DNA from: Anodontia alba
Taxonomy: Eukaryota; Mollusca; Bivalvia; Lucinida; Lucinidae
Direction of reading: 5' to 3'
Length of the DNA stretch: 64,000 nucleotides
Assembly: GCA_964016985.1 (NCBI GenBank)
Contig: OZ024828.1
Coordinates: 13,008,242 to 13,072,241 of the forward strand
Below are positions 1 through 11,689 of the stretch, in pieces. A model generated the notes under the pieces. That model was not told where the DNA came from, did no database searches, and was given only the letters and a program-made list of their open reading frames with translations. Position 1 is the first letter of the stretch; every line of letters begins with the position of its first letter. Made by a program: the position numbers and the translations under genes.

Positions 1-689
1 ATAAAAAAATCATTTTTGATCTAGTTCAAAAACGAGAGACTAACTGAAATTTTACAGGTTGTCAGATGCCACATTTAATGATCGTTTTAACACTATATAT
101 CAATTTATTAAACCTTTCTTGGATAAACAATGTCCATTTTTTAGGAATATGGGGCTTTTATATTGCAGTCACATTATGTTAACAAAGCAATTAAGAGAAT
201 TCAGGATCTGATGCAATCAGATTCACATCAAGCTACCAAACCAAAGTGAAAGACAGACAATTACAATTAATAAAGCAGCCACAAATTGAACAGATGGCAG
301 GCAGAGTTGGCAACTCTATCCCAAAAATTTGGGAACTCTGTCACCCAAACTTAACCGAATATATCATCAACTTACATAATTGTAAAAAGGTAAACATTAG
401 AAAGTGAAACACTACATAACGATTAATAAAATGTACCACAATAAAAGTACCGCCTTGGAATGGTCAATAATGAACTTCTTGGGGCTACGATGCGAACCTC
501 CAAACTCCCACTTACAACATAGTGAAAACAAGGATATGTATGATGAGATCTATATTATTAGTGCAGGGGGGTGTGGGGCGGAGTCTGAATTCAGTTTTTA
601 CTTTGTGTTTCACATTCTAACAGTCTTTTTACCTGCGTTTATCTCTCTTAATATGTTAAGAAACGTAAATCTTTGTTAACGCACGAAAA
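1..689. other. No recognised gene
   Basis: AT-rich sequence. I see only short inverted motifs such as GGCAACTCTATCCCAAAAATTTGGGA at 308-337, of uncertain meaning. Confidence 0.4.
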
Positions 690-884
690 TGGCCCTTATC
701 CAGTTTGCGGACTACGCAGGCCCTGATCAGCCTGCGCAAATGCGCAGGCTGATCAGGGCCTTCGTTGTCCGCTTTCAGAATCAATGAATACCGTACTAGG
801 TATAGACCACCAGAGGATGCTCAGATCAGACTGCACGGATGCGCATGCTCATCTAGACCTTCGCTGTTAGCATAAAGCATAAGG
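690..884. mobile_element. Family B hairpin repeat
   Basis: Contains a perfect inverted repeat around CCTGATCAGCCTGCGCA at about 721-761 and a second half copy (CAGATCAGACTGCACGGATG). Outer parts GGCCCTTATC and AAGGGCCT are inverted repeats. Confidence 0.6.
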
Positions 885-993
885 GCCTATTCCTCACGTT
901 GCGCTTCATATCATACAGGGCAAATGACATGGATAATATAATTGCTCTAGATGACAAGGATTTTAAGATGAAGAAAGTTTGGTTGCTATTTAT

Positions 994-1285
994 CATTACG
1001 AAAACACGGCTATTCAAATGTATAGAAAAAATTACTTCCAAAATCTGAAAATTTTCAGATAAAAAAAAACAAAAACAAAAAAAAACTCTAATATTTTTCA
1101 AATTTGTACTAAAAACTTAGATTGTGGCATCTCGTTAGAACCGCCTCGGCGAGGCGGTTCTAACGAGTACCTACAATCTATGTTTTGAGCAGAAATAAGA
1201 AAAATAATGTATACCCTTGTAAACCTGTTTTACTATATAAAAATGGGGTTTTAGGGGTTCAACATTAAATGGGCATGTTTTCAAC
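994..1285 (+). mobile_element. Family A MITE, right end eroded
   Basis: Left end like CATTACGAAAACACGCCTAT, central palindrome intact, right terminal inverted repeat degenerate (GGCATGTTTTC). Orientation '+' is defined by the left end being followed by TCAAATATAT. Confidence 0.75.
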
Positions 1286-1364
1286 AAAACACATGTGATA
1301 CTCATAAGACGTGCCCCATCCAGGCGCTTCTCATGACTACCCATAACATGTCGTTTTTTATGTG

Positions 1365-1398
1365 TGTGTGTGTTGTTGTTGTTGTTGTTGTTGTTGTC
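1365..1398. repeat. (GTT)n microsatellite
   Basis: TGTGTGTG followed by about nine GTT units. Confidence 0.85.
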
Positions 1399-1437
1399 GT
1401 TAGAAGAAATAGCAAGAATATGTCTTTTCTTTTATTT

Positions 1438-2063
1438 AAGCCAGCGTACGACAAAACCTACAGCAAGATGTGTGTAGCCAGCGAAGACTCAGATCAGCCT
1501 GCGCATCCACGTTGGGAGCTTATATGCGAACCGAATTTTTATGCATTTCTGTATTAAGAGTAGCATCGGGACCCAGGGTTTAGTTGGCTGGCCGTAAAGT
1601 GCTTTAAATCCCCCGGTGGTTTATTCTACTGACCGTTCTAAGGCGGGTGGTCCCGGTGTTAGTCTTACTCTTTGTTGCTTTGTGGTTTATTCTACGAGGC
1701 GATTTGTTGTATGTCTTTCCTTGCGTTATTTTGTTATTGTAGTTTTCCGTCCTTTAGCATTGCGATTACCTCCCTTGGGAAAAAGAGAGCTAAAATAAGT
1801 GCCTTTCGTTCGCTTGTTCGATTTGCGCATGTTTGGTTTTGTCTGTTTCCTCTTCCTCCTTGTGTCTGGGATGGGCTGCGGCTTGTGATTGTGGCCTGGA
1901 CTTTTCTCTTACCTTTTTCGCTGATCGCATGTGCCTTCTACAGCCTCAAGGCTTTCCAAAGAATGACGAACGAGAACCCTAGCTATACTGGGTGGATGTA
2001 GAGGCTGACCTGAGTCTTTGCTGGTCACACAGGTCTTGTAGGTTTTGTCGTGCGCTGGCTCAT
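1438..2063 (+). mobile_element. Family T element split by a family O repeat
   Basis: Left AGCCAGCGTACGACAAAACC, right GTTTTGTCGTGCGCTGGCTC: inverted ends. The GAAGACTCAGATCAGCC palindrome arm is left at 1484, and GCTGATCGCATGTGCC resumes at 1920 after family O. Confidence 0.55.
1560..1920 (+). repeat. Family O repeat, copy 1
   Basis: Shares a long similar stretch (GTGGTTTATTCTACGAGGCG; GGGAAAAAGAGAGCTAAAA; CTGGGATGGGCTGCGGCTTG) with 61410-61680 in reverse complement. Class unknown; may be the 3' part of a retroelement. Confidence 0.55.
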
Positions 2064-2231
2064 ATGATTTTAAAAGATTTGGTTATATTGAGCGATGGTT
2101 AAACATTTTATATAGGTTTGTTAACGCAATAAGATGGATTGTTTTTTTAATGAGACCCTCTAAGAAAAGATCTTCTTTCAGAAAAAAAAAATAATATTTC
2201 TCCAACACATTGTGCAAGTCCATTTGGCTAT

Positions 2232-2339
2232 ATCAGCTAGCATTATTTTTAAATCTATAGCGGGCCGTTATCGGCCCGTCAGCTACTCTGACGGGCCGAT
2301 AATGGACCGCTATAGATTTATAAAGAATGCTTACTGGGT
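2232..2339. mobile_element. Family J fold-back
   Basis: CAGCTAGCATTATTTTTAAA and its inverted partner ending GCTTACTGGG; inner GACGGGCCGATAA arms. Almost the whole 108 bases is one hairpin. Confidence 0.65.
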
Positions 2340-2785
2340 ACTTGTTAATCTGCCGAACTAGTGGCAAACTATGAAGACCCTGATCAGACACAATGTTTGC
2401 TAAGGCCTTCTGTCCGAATACTAAGGATAAATATGGTATATAGAAAATACACCTCACTAATCTTATGCACACCAATATGCACAACTTCCTCTCAGACAGT
2501 TCTGCTGAGTGGAAGAAAACGGCTATGACAAAAGATTGATAAATACTATTATGATTTTGGTTTGCGAGTTATACTTGAAATGTTCTCACTAGAATTTTAT
2601 TTTGAGATGTTCTCATGAGGAGCAGTTAGATTCCAACAGCCTAAAACATTTAACATATGGTTTAATTTTGTTCAATTTTGTAATTTACCGTTTTCGGAAG
2701 CTGAACCGAATTTTAACCTTGAAGTGGTTTTTCTCCAAGTTTTTAACATGTATAGAGTGTTTAGGTGAATGGATATAATCCAAAT

Positions 2786-3141
2786 CATCACGAAAACACG
2801 CCTATATAGTTTTGAACCCCCTTAAAACTCACTTTTATACAGTAAAACTGGGGTTTAGAGGGATATACATCAATTTTCTTATTTCTGCTCAAAAACATAG
2901 ATTGTAGGTATTCGTTAGAACCGCCTGGTTGAGGCGGTTCTAACCAGTACCCATACTCTATGTTTTGAGCAACATAGATTTCGGGTATTCGTTAGAATCG
3001 CCTCGCCAATGCGGTTCTAACGAGTACTCACAATCTATGTTTGTGAGCAGAAATATGAAAACTACCAGAATTTTTCAACGAAAGTTTTCATTTTTTGGTG
3101 GTAAAATTCTCAATATATTTGAATAGGCGTGTTTTAGAAAA
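2786..3141 (-). mobile_element. Family A MITE with two tandem hairpin cores
   Basis: Starts CATCACGAAAACACGCCTAT. Two consecutive palindromes (about 2895-2960 and 2968-3045) share the GTTAGAACCGCCTC motif, and the right end is damaged. The doubled core explains the extra length. Confidence 0.85.
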
Positions 3142-3180
3142 TGAGTGTTTGGCATTTGTGATCACCCTTATCAAACGGAG

Positions 3181-3288
3181 CCCAGCTAGCATTCTACGTA
3201 AATCTACATCGGGCCGTTATCGGTCCGTCAGCTACCCTGACGGGCCGATGACGGCCCGATATAGATTTACGTAGAATGCTGACTGGGA
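3181..3288. mobile_element. Family J fold-back
   Basis: CCCAGCTAGCATTCTACGTA and TACGTAGAATGCTGACTGGG, perfect outer arms; inner CGGGCCGTTATCGG. Confidence 0.7.
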
Positions 3289-3371
3289 GAGCACTGTAAC
3301 TAAATGTCATACAAAGTAACATGCCCCGAACGATAGCTATTCTAATATAAACCAGTTCCAATATGTGTTGA

Positions 3372-3650
3372 GATTACGAAAACATGCCTATTCAAATATA
3401 CTGAAAAATTTATCACCAAAAACTGAAAATTTTAGGATAAAAAATTATGATATTTTTCATATTTCTGTTCAAAACATAGATTGTGGGTACTCGTTAGAAC
3501 CGCCTCGGCGAGGCGGTTCTAACGAGTACCCACAATCTTTGTTTTTGAGCAGAAATAAGAAAAATAATGTATACCCCTGTGATCCCCAGTTTTACTATAT
3601 AAAAGTGGGGTTTAAAGGGGTCAAATTTATATAGGTATGTTCTCGTGATG
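3372..3650 (+). mobile_element. Family A MITE, complete
   Basis: Both ends and the full palindrome with apex CCTCGGCGAGG are present. Ends ...GTTCTCGTGATG. Confidence 0.9.
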
Positions 3651-3769
3651 GATATCCAAACGGGGATATTAACATCGATGCAACGAATATTACCGAGTTC
3701 TACATTTTTGTTCGTTCAGCCCCAAAGTATAAATGGCAAATGAAATTCTTCCTAGAGATATAAGAATTC

Positions 3770-3812
<43 letters not shown>

Positions 3813-3908
3813 AATTAGAAAGAAAGAAATTAAGCTTGATTGTAAATCTTTAACACTGAAGGGGACGCGGACGCCCGGTCGGCAATAGTTATTGCTTGTT
3901 TTTTTCTT

Positions 3909-4132
3909 AACCCGTTGTAGTCTGGAGACCCCTAAACGGGTAAATGGCAAACAGTGCTGACCCAGATCAGACGCCGCAGAACGCGGCTTCTGAATAGGGA
4001 CTCCACTATTTGCAAATAGCTTAGCCTTTTTGCTATAGGAATATCTAAATCTAATAGCCAGACGTACCTAAAATTGAAATTGGACTTCCAATATATAGTG
4101 TGGGAGATTCTATTCCGTATACAATAGGTTAA
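3909..4132 (+). mobile_element. Family C-like, TTAA-flanked element
   Basis: TTAACCC..AGGTTAA ends, CAAACAGTGCTGACCCAGAT hairpin with CGCCGCAGAACGCGGC apex. Same subfamily as 11207-11400. Confidence 0.6.
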
Positions 4133-4680
4133 GGGGACTTGATATACTTGGTATTTGTTCCGTCATATTTTACAAGGGAGGCATTCTTAGACCTACTATA
4201 CGCTTTTCTGCACATCAAATCCCTTTTCAAAAGAGGTCTGCTTTTAAAGGCAAACATTTGGTTTAAACATAATTTATTCCGGAACCAGTATAAAGTATAC
4301 AAGCAAATAAATACAAACAAACTATAGGATAAAAACGAAAGCACAAGTACTTATAGAGGTCTTCTCCTTACATGCATAAATGTTATATAATTTTAGGTGG
4401 TTGTTGGCGTAATAATATGTACTTGGGATCATGTTGACATATAACACATACCAAATATTTAGAAACAAATATGTGAAAAATGTAAATAAATTAAATTAGT
4501 GATAGCAAAGAAGTAACTATTTTGGAAACAAGTAAAGGTCTATGTAATTAAATAATTGTGAATGCAAACAGAAATAAAGTTTCCTTTTAAAAGGAAAGGC
4601 TTGCCAAGTTTTATGAGTGCTCTCTCTCTCTCTGCCCCTGTTCATACGAATGCAAATGCTACAAACCGTGATCCTAGTTT

Positions 4681-4944
4681 CATCACGAAAACATACCTAT
4701 ATAATTTAGACCCCCTTAAACCCCACTTTTATATAGTAAAACTGGGGTTTACAGGGGTATACATTATTTTCTTATTTCTGCTCTAAAACATAGATTGTGG
4801 GTACTCGTTAGAACCACCTCATCGAGTACCCACAATCTATGTTTTGAGCAGATATATGAAAAATATCAGAATTTTTCATCTGAAAATTTTCATTTTTTGG
4901 AGGTAAAATTTTCTATATATTTGAATAGGCGTTTTTTCGTAATG
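4681..4944 (-). mobile_element. Family A MITE, apex deletion
   Basis: Both terminal repeats present. In the palindrome the second GAGGCGGTTCTAA is missing, so one arm passes directly from CCTCATC to GAGTACCC. Confidence 0.88.
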
Positions 4945-5291
4945 GTTCACACGGTTCCCTATATTCCAAATAGAGGTAACACCTATTTAAACTGTCCCAC
5001 ATACCAACCACTTATCATCAAACTGTCTCAACGTGTATCACAGTTATCGAGCGTACATAATTTCATAACTAAACATTCTAAAGGAAAGTAACTAGAAAAC
5101 TAGGGCAACGTGATTTACCATTCTTGGACACACTTGGTTTTCCTACATACATGAAAATACCAAATATCATCAAACTATATCAAAGTATGTAACTAAATAT
5201 AACCAGGAGATTTCATAAGTTTTGTTTAAATTCAACCAGCCATTCATGCAAAGAAGTTTTTGGAAATGGTCAAATCTTTACATTCCACTGC
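4945..5291. other. No recognised feature
   Basis: AT-rich spacer between two family A copies; contains short repeats CATACCAACCACTTATCATC-like but no gene. Confidence 0.4.
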
Positions 5292-5570
5292 CATCACGAA
5301 AACATGCCTATATAATTTTGACCCCCTTAAACGCCACATTTATATTGTAAAACTGGGGTTTACAGGGGTATACATTATTTTTCTTATTTCTGCTCAAAAC
5401 CTAGATTGTGGGTACTCGTTAGAACCGCCTCATCGAGGCGGTTCAAACGAGTACCCACAATCTAGGTTTTGAGCAGAAATATGAAAAATATCAGACTTTT
5501 TATCTGAAAATTTTCATTTTTCGGTGGTAAAAATTTCAGTATATATTTGAATAGGCATGTTTTCGTAATG
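5292..5570 (-). mobile_element. Family A MITE, complete
   Basis: Complete; the inner stem carries a paired-arm variant (CTAGATT/AATCTAG around the ACCTAG position) present on both arms, as expected if both arms are kept alike. Confidence 0.9.
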
Positions 5571-5829
5571 GATACGATTTCCCTTCTGCATGATTTAACC
5601 GCAACCCCAATTTCTGAATCTGATAGATTTTACAGCATGTGGCATCCCTTTCCTTCTTCTACATACAGTGCAAAGACAGTAAATCCGATCACCACGAGGG
5701 CTTTCAAACAAAGCAGGACTCGAGAGTAAAAAATCCATATACACATGTAAGATTTTCCTGTCTGTTTGTTTGTCAGATCTTGTACCACTCGAGCATCCGT
5801 TCTGTTCCCCCGTTTTTGCGGTATAAATC

Positions 5830-5950
5830 TGGGCCCAGTTGTTCAAAGCGTCGTTAGCTTAACGAGCTCGTTAAGGGTCATTTCGTTAACTGTTTTTGTG
5901 GATTCAATATACAATATTCTGATATTTTTTGCTACTTGAACGTAAGTCTT
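5830..5950. mobile_element. Family D half copy
   Basis: GGGCCCAGTTGTTCAAAGCG, AACGAGCTCGTT and about 110 bases; the second terminal repeat is missing. Confidence 0.6.
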
Positions 5951-6462
5951 CCCTTTAATGCTGTCGTCCTTTCTTAAGCCGACTGCTCTCTGTGTCGGAT
6001 CCCGTAGTTCTGTAAAACTTGACCTGGGAAACTGCATCCAGTTATGTCCTTATGCGACAAAGCTTGTCGTTACCAGGCTGGTCTACGAGGAGAATTTCAC
6101 TTGTGTCATTCTTGGGCATCCATTTTTTTCAAAGCATGTCCTTGGTATTGTTTGGGATATACTTAGAATAGCAAATAGGTAAATGAATGTCACCTGTATT
6201 GTTAAAGGACGGAAATTCATCCAAACAGTATGTCCAAGTCGAGATGATGTCTGATACACCCCACAACGACCGTCACATTAAAACCAGCCAATATACCGGC
6301 TCTTGGATATAAAAAAAATTATCATTTTTGTCTCTTCAAGTGCATTCGACGTATCTTTACAATGTTTTAGCTCATTGGGATCTAGAAAATATTACGCAAA
6401 GGTTCTAAGGGAAAGGTTTTCCAAATGTGGCCGATATTCCCTGGCCCTACCCTCCTTTTTCC
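5951..6462. other. No recognised gene
   Basis: Short open frames only, without splice or domain support. Confidence 0.35.
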
Positions 6463-6741
6463 CATCACGAAAACATACCTATATAATTTTGACCCCCTTA
6501 AACCCCACTTTTATATAGTAAAACTGGGGTTTACAGGGGTATACATTATTTTTCTTATTTCTGCTCTGAAACATAGATTGTGGGTACTCGTTAGAACCGC
6601 CTCGGCGAGGCGGTTCTAACGAGTACCCACAATCTATGTTTTGAGCAGAAATACGAAAAATATCAGAATTTTTATCTGAAAATTTTCATTATTTTGGTGG
6701 TGACCTTTTCAATATATTTGAATAGGCGTGTTTTCGTAATG
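6463..6741 (-). mobile_element. Family A MITE, complete
   Basis: Terminal repeats CATCACG/CGTAATG and an intact palindrome with apex CCTCGGCGAGG. Confidence 0.9.
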
Positions 6742-7499
6742 CTATAACATGCTTTCTAGTCGATCCGTTCTCAGAGAGAGTAATAGGTTTTACTACTGTG
6801 AACATGATAAACGGACCCACTATGTAACGGAAATAATTATGAATACGAAAAACCACGAGAAAAAGAAAACGTATAAAATGATACATCATGTTATACAAAG
6901 GCGTTGCTGATAGAAAATTCATTTTTTTAGATACGTGAAGTATTTGGTAAAATCTATGATGGTAAAAAAAAATATTTATTAGATATATTAAAGGCAGATA
7001 ATTTGAGAACGTAAATAACCAAAGTAGTGGCCCTTGGCATTAGTATTCTTTACAGCGTAAAATTTTATTAAGATATTCCATAAAAGAACTTAAGCCATAA
7101 CTGATTTTTTGTTCACATATATCAAGGGCAGATAGCTCAAAAACCAGAATATGCAACTTATAATATTCTATACATCTGTAAAATTTCATCAAAATATTCC
7201 ATATAGTAATCGAGCTACTGGTCAAAATTCATGTTTCATATACGGCCGCCATGAAAGCAGCCGTTGGTTAGTCACCCCTCTGCTAGCTGTCAGCCGTGTG
7301 AATATGCACGGCCACCGTATCAATGGCCTTTTAAGGCAGCAGCCAGGTTTTCCGACTATTCTTTTCGAAAGATGACTGAGCCCTGAAAACGAGGACCAAT
7401 ACAAACTAAAACCGGAACGAGCTTTCCGTTCTAAATGGCTTGCGCGCGTACGCGCAAGCAAAAAACAGAATAAATCAAAAGATAGATTGTCGGTACAAA
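6742..7499. other. No recognised gene
   Basis: AT-rich. A loose internal repetition (TTCTATACATCTGTAAAATT versus TTCTTTACAGCGTAAAATTT) at 7045-7205. Confidence 0.35.
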
Positions 7500-7640
7500 A
7501 GAAAAAGGTATAGAGCAAATTCTTCTCATCTAGGGTAGACCCCTTTTCAGAGGGGAGTGACAAACAATTCTGAAATATTTGTCCCAAACCCCTCCCTCCC
7601 CTTGGAATTATAGTGATTCCCCTTGAAAAGGAGAGCAGAT
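7500..7640. repeat. Family M-like remnant
   Basis: TAGACCCCTTTTCAGAGGGG and CCTTGAAAAGGAGAGCAG resemble family M flanks. Confidence 0.35.
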
Positions 7641-7817
7641 TTAGAACAAAAACTTTTTCCCGGTCTGTGTTGCAAGCTACAGAAACATCGTCAGAAATAT
7701 CATAAGAAAAATTGAAAGAGTTTTCTCTCCTGAAACGTAATTTTTTCCCCTTCATTTTGTTAGGTGAACTGAAATGTACATTTATACAACAGCACCGTCA
7801 AAGGAAATATAACAAAT

Positions 7818-8070
7818 CATCACGAAAACATGCCTATATAATTTTGACCCCCTAAATCCCCACTTCTATATAGTAAAACTGAGGTTTGCAGGGGTATGCA
7901 CTATCTTTTTTATTTCTGCTCAAAAACTTAGATTGTGGGTATTCGTTAGAACCGCCTCGTTGATCTATGTTTTGAGCAGAAATATGAAAAAAAAAAAAAA
8001 AAAAAAAATATCAGAATTTTTTATCTGAAAATTTTCATTTTTTGGTGGTAAAAGTTATCTGTATATACAT
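7818..8070 (-). mobile_element. Family A MITE, hairpin arm and right end lost
   Basis: Left end intact. The right hairpin arm is deleted after CCTCGTTGA, a 20-base poly-A expansion follows, and the right terminal repeat is unrecognisable. Confidence 0.75.
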
Positions 8071-8677
8071 GATGATTGTTCGCACAATATCCGATTTTAG
8101 ACGAATACTTACTTCAACAGTGTGATAATGTAAGCGGGGTAGCAGGTTGTTTAATATACTCCAGGTTACCTTACAATCAGTCAAAACCTGAACTACGAGG
8201 TTAAATAGTCGCCTACCTTTAAAACGAGATGATAAGATGACATCTATAAGTGCGACTTCTAGGACTGTTGTGTGAAATAATAGAATTTCTTTTGACATTT
8301 TTTTTCTATCTTGGATAAAGGATTCTAGTAAATATATTATTCTTTTTATTTGTATTATAATAGAGTGTGTGTTTTTATATATTGTATACTTGCATTGTAC
8401 TTTTAAAACACAAAAAAGAAGCAGAACTATCGAATTGTATGGAATAAAACAAGCTGATTATACTATAAACAAATCATGTAGGTGACACATAGTATTAATA
8501 ACAATATTTAATGTGTTTACAAATTCCTTACATAACAGAAATATGTTTGTTGACAAAGTCTCTTCGATTATAAAGAAAGGACAGAAAATTCAGTTAGAAA
8601 CGGATATACAATGAAGATTTACAACAAAATAGAATAAACGTTTCCTTGTTGTTCTGTTGTGATAATTTGTTATAAAA
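8071..8677. other. Upstream region of the 310-residue ORF
   Basis: AT-rich. TATAAAG at about 8569 could serve as a TATA-like motif about 105 bases before the ATG, but nothing else supports a promoter call. Confidence 0.25.
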
Positions 8678-9610
8678 ATGGTTTATCAGAAAACATATTT
8701 CAAAGTTCTGTTGGGTCCAGAAAAGATTGATTCCGACGATGGATCGGACTACGATGAACCGGAACCGCCTAGGAAACACGCGGATAGGTCCGGCTTTGAC
8801 ACGATGGGAGACTCTAAAGTTTACAAGAGAACCCGACCTTTCCAGGTCGTCCAACCCCGGCCCCGCTTAGAAAGATATCCTTCAAGTCTTCAGCTCTCAG
8901 GACTGAAACTTCACAGAGAAACCATAAAGCAAGGACCCGAGGATGACCGAAGTCGATTGGAAAGTAGAGAACTTGTCCCCTACAATACGGAAGTAACGGC
9001 ATTTAAATCGGACTCACAGGAGCCAGGTAGCACAGAGAACACTGCACGCAGTAGCGGACCTCCATCACTGGATATCTCGAATCTTTCAATTCCAATCTCT
9101 TCCACTTTACAGACAGCCAGGTCCTCCAGGTACTCAGGACATTATAGCAACCGAGTTTCTAAGTATTTCTTAAATGATTTCGGATTTAGAAGTTATAGAA
9201 CAGACACATTCTCGGGTCACTCTGCCCGACGTGGTTTTCCAAGTGCGGATATTAAAAAACAGATTGAAGAAAAAGCTAACGAACATATACGAACTTGTCA
9301 GGTAATGGGTAATGTCAAACGAGGAAGCAGAGCTCAAATAAGTTACTTGGGCTTCAGAAATACTGTCTCTCCGTCGCAGTCTCCTCTTACACGATACCAG
9401 GTGGATGCTTTTAGTGGAGTAATTCCAAAAAGCCACACGGACAATATACTTCGGGTACAGTCGCAAAACAAAAGCATTCCGGTCGTTATACAATTACGTA
9501 AAAACGGTGGCAATACAAAACGCGTTAAACATGTTGGCCTCCTTTGTCAGACAAATGATCCTCTTCCAGAAATTAGTGGTAGGACATTAGTTTTGGGAAA
9601 TGGCGAATAG
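8678..9610 (+). CDS. Intronless 310-residue protein, unrecognised
   Basis: The longest open frame in the window. ATG in good context (AAAATGG), stop TAG at 9608-9610. I do not recognise the family. Visible: an acidic patch DSDDGSDYDEPEPP near residue 20, a Ser/Arg/Pro-rich and probably disordered first half, a basic middle, a short charged helix-like stretch KKQIEEKANEHI near residue 190, and a basic C-terminal third. No signal peptide or membrane segment. Codon use and lack of internal stops suggest a real, possibly single-exon or retrocopied gene. A family A MITE begins 5 bases after the stop, so it would form the 3' UTR; AATAAA follows it at 9896. It could instead be one large exon of a longer gene. 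Confidence 0.6.
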   Translation: MVYQKTYFKVLLGPEKIDSDDGSDYDEPEPPRKHADRSGFDTMGDSKVYKRTRPFQVVQPRPRLERYPSSLQLSGLKLHRETIKQGPEDDRSRLESRELVPYNTEVTAFKSDSQEPGSTENTARSSGPPSLDISNLSIPISSTLQTARSSRYSGHYSNRVSKYFLNDFGFRSYRTDTFSGHSARRGFPSADIKKQIEEKANEHIRTCQVMGNVKRGSRAQISYLGFRNTVSPSQSPLTRYQVDAFSGVIPKSHTDNILRVQSQNKSIPVVIQLRKNGGNTKRVKHVGLLCQTNDPLPEISGRTLVLGNGE

Positions 9611-9614
9611 ATAT

Positions 9615-9890
9615 CATTACAAAAACATGCCTATTCAAATATACTGAAAATTTTACCACCAAAAACAGAAAATTTTCAGACAAAAGATCTGATATTCTCC
9701 ATATTTCTGCTCAAAACATAGATTGTGGGTACCCATTAGAACTGCCTCAGCGAGGCAGTTCTATGAGTATCCACAATCTATCTTTTGAACAGAAATAAGA
9801 AAAATAATGTATACCCTTGTAAACCCCAGTTTTACTATAAAAAAGTGGGGTTTAAGGGGGTCAAAATTATATAGGCATGTTTTCGTGATG
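9615..9890 (+). mobile_element. Family A MITE directly after the 310-residue ORF
   Basis: Starts 5 bases after the stop codon. Complete element; the hairpin uses apex CCTCAGCGAGG and lacks three bases in one arm. Confidence 0.9.
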
Positions 9891-9895
9891 TGAAC

Positions 9896-9901
9896 AATAA
9901 A
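9896..9901 (+). promoter_or_regulatory. Candidate polyadenylation signal AATAAA
   Basis: The first AATAAA after the stop of the 310-residue reading frame, located just past the right end of the inserted family A copy. If used, the transcript would carry the whole hairpin element in its 3' UTR. Confidence 0.3.
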
Positions 9902-10014
9902 CAGTATTTACCCTAAGTTTTCGGAACGACAGGCCTGAACAAACAGTGTAGACCCAGATCAAATGCCATATAAGGCAGATGTGGTCACCGTCTACACTGT
10001 CAGCCACTTGTCCA
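9900..10014. repeat. Family E fragment
   Basis: GTATTTACCCTAAGTTTTCG, then CAGTGTAGACCCAGATCA and GTCTACACTGTC; lies between a family A and a family D element. Confidence 0.5.
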
Positions 10015-10242
10015 GGGCCCAGTTGTTCAAAGCATTGTTAGCTTAACGAGCTCGTTAGTGGTCAAAATGTTAAATGTTCTAGTAAGTACAATATCTAATC
10101 CACAGGTATTTTTGCTTAAAAAATGTGAGTACCAAAGCTACTCACATTTTCTTCAGCAAACATAGCGTATATGTCATATTTAATTATAAAAGTTTTAACA
10201 TACGTTAACTAACGACATCGTTAGTTTTGAACAAATGGGCCC
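10015..10242. mobile_element. Family D MITE, complete
   Basis: 228 bases with inverted ends GGGCCCAGTTGTTCAAAGCA and TTTTGAACAAATGGGCCC; inner AACGAGCTCGTTAG and ACGACATCGTTAG segments. Confidence 0.75.
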
Positions 10243-10800
10243 AGCTAGGAGTTTTAGACATACCAACGGGCAGTCAAATGAGCTCGTTCAAATTTTAGGG
10301 TAAGTATAGTAAGGAGTTAAAACGCCTGTGCATTTATTGTAATAGCCCTAAAAAGAGATACTTGTGTGCATTGATTTTTAATGATAAAACAAGCCGCATC
10401 AAGCGAAATTGTATCTTCAGAAATTACGAATGGAGCAGTTCAGATCATTCTGTGCATCCGTACCGCCACACCAGGAACTTTGTTGTATGTTTGCACATTT
10501 TACACTGTAATGGACTGGATCACTTCTGCAGCTTTGATTTGGAAGCCGGCTTCTATGGCGACGCAGGTAGAGTTATTTTCACGATGTTAACTCTTTCAAC
10601 CTTGATTTGCAGTCAGTGCCGTGATTGGTGAGCGCGATGCTTGACTTCGTGGAAGACCAGGCACTCTACTGCTTAAGCTCTTATCAGACTAGGCGGATGA
10701 GAATTCTTCTTTGGGCCTTTCTTGTCCGTATATAATCAAATGCTCCGAAGACACATTTTCGCATGGGACGACCCAAGAACAGTAGGACGTGGAATATTTC

Positions 10801-11044
10801 GGCCGCGCCAAGCAAAAATGTTTCTTCGAGCATGCGCGAAATGCACAGATTCAGATTCATACCACGCATGCGCAAAGTCCATTTGATCATTTGCACTTTA
10901 TTGATATATTCTATAGTGTCGAATGATTCTGTTAATGGAAAGCTACATTTGTAAGTCCCTGATCAGACTGCGTGGATGCGCAGGCTGATCTGGGCTTTCG
11001 CTGTCTGCATACGCCCGAAGACCCGTTTTCGCATGGCATGGCCC
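10801..11044 (-). mobile_element. Family B element, full length
   Basis: Outer inverted ends GGCCGCGCCAAGCAAAAATG and ...TTTTCGCATGGCATGGCC. Contains the paired CGCATGCGC motifs and the GATCAGACTGCG..GCGCAGGCTGATC palindrome. Confidence 0.7.
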
Positions 11045-11206
11045 ATTTGATAATTGCAATGTCAACGCTTGAACAAATGCTCAGAGGCTTTATAGCAAAT
11101 ATGCTGGGAGACAGCAAATTCGAGCCATGTTCGAACATTCCTGTCAGCCAGGACACCTATGAAATTGATGTCATCACTGTTTGGATTTCTAATAGAATGT
11201 CAATTG

Positions 11207-11400
11207 TTAACCCATTGTAGTCGGGAGACCCGTAAAAGGGTAACTGACAAACAGTGCAGACCCAGATCAGACTCTGCAGAACGCGGCGTCTGATCAGGGT
11301 CTCCGCTGTGTAAATTTCATAGCCGGGTATACCTAAAATTGAAATTGGACTCTTCCAATATATAGTGTGGGAGAGTCTATTCCGTATACAGTAGGTTAAT
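11207..11400 (+). mobile_element. Family C-like, TTAA-flanked element
   Basis: TTAACCCATTGTAGTCGGGA left, GTATACAGTAGGTTAA right, hairpin AGATCAGACTCTGCAGAACG. Right half matches 4060-4132. Confidence 0.6.
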
Positions 11401-11689
11401 ACGAACGGGGAATACAATTATCAGACTACGCAAATGCAAAAAGCGACCAGACAAAGTCTTCGTAATTCGAGCATGCCACACTGTTGGTTTTGCTGTGGTT
11501 TTTTAAGACAATTTACGCCATACTCCCCTTGCCCCTTCATATAATATCACTTAAAACGTAAATTATTGATTGTTGTTTAGATACATGTATAAAAAAAAGT
11601 CGAAAAAAAAAACAGGTTTCTTTTCAGTTTTTTGTACAGAACGTCAGGAGGTGGGGAGGAGGGTGGGTGGGGTGAGGATGACCTATTTC

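Noticed and set aside
7222..7755. 177-codon minus-strand open frame
   Set aside because: Long for chance, but it covers a family M-like repeat, has no recognised domain and no splice or start support. Kept out for lack of evidence, though a transcript would change that.
10381..10590. 69-codon open frame with hydrophobic stretches (LLYVCTFYTVMDWITSAALI)
   Set aside because: No family recognised, a weak donor, an alternative frame equally open, and repeats on both sides. It could be an isolated exon but the evidence is too thin.
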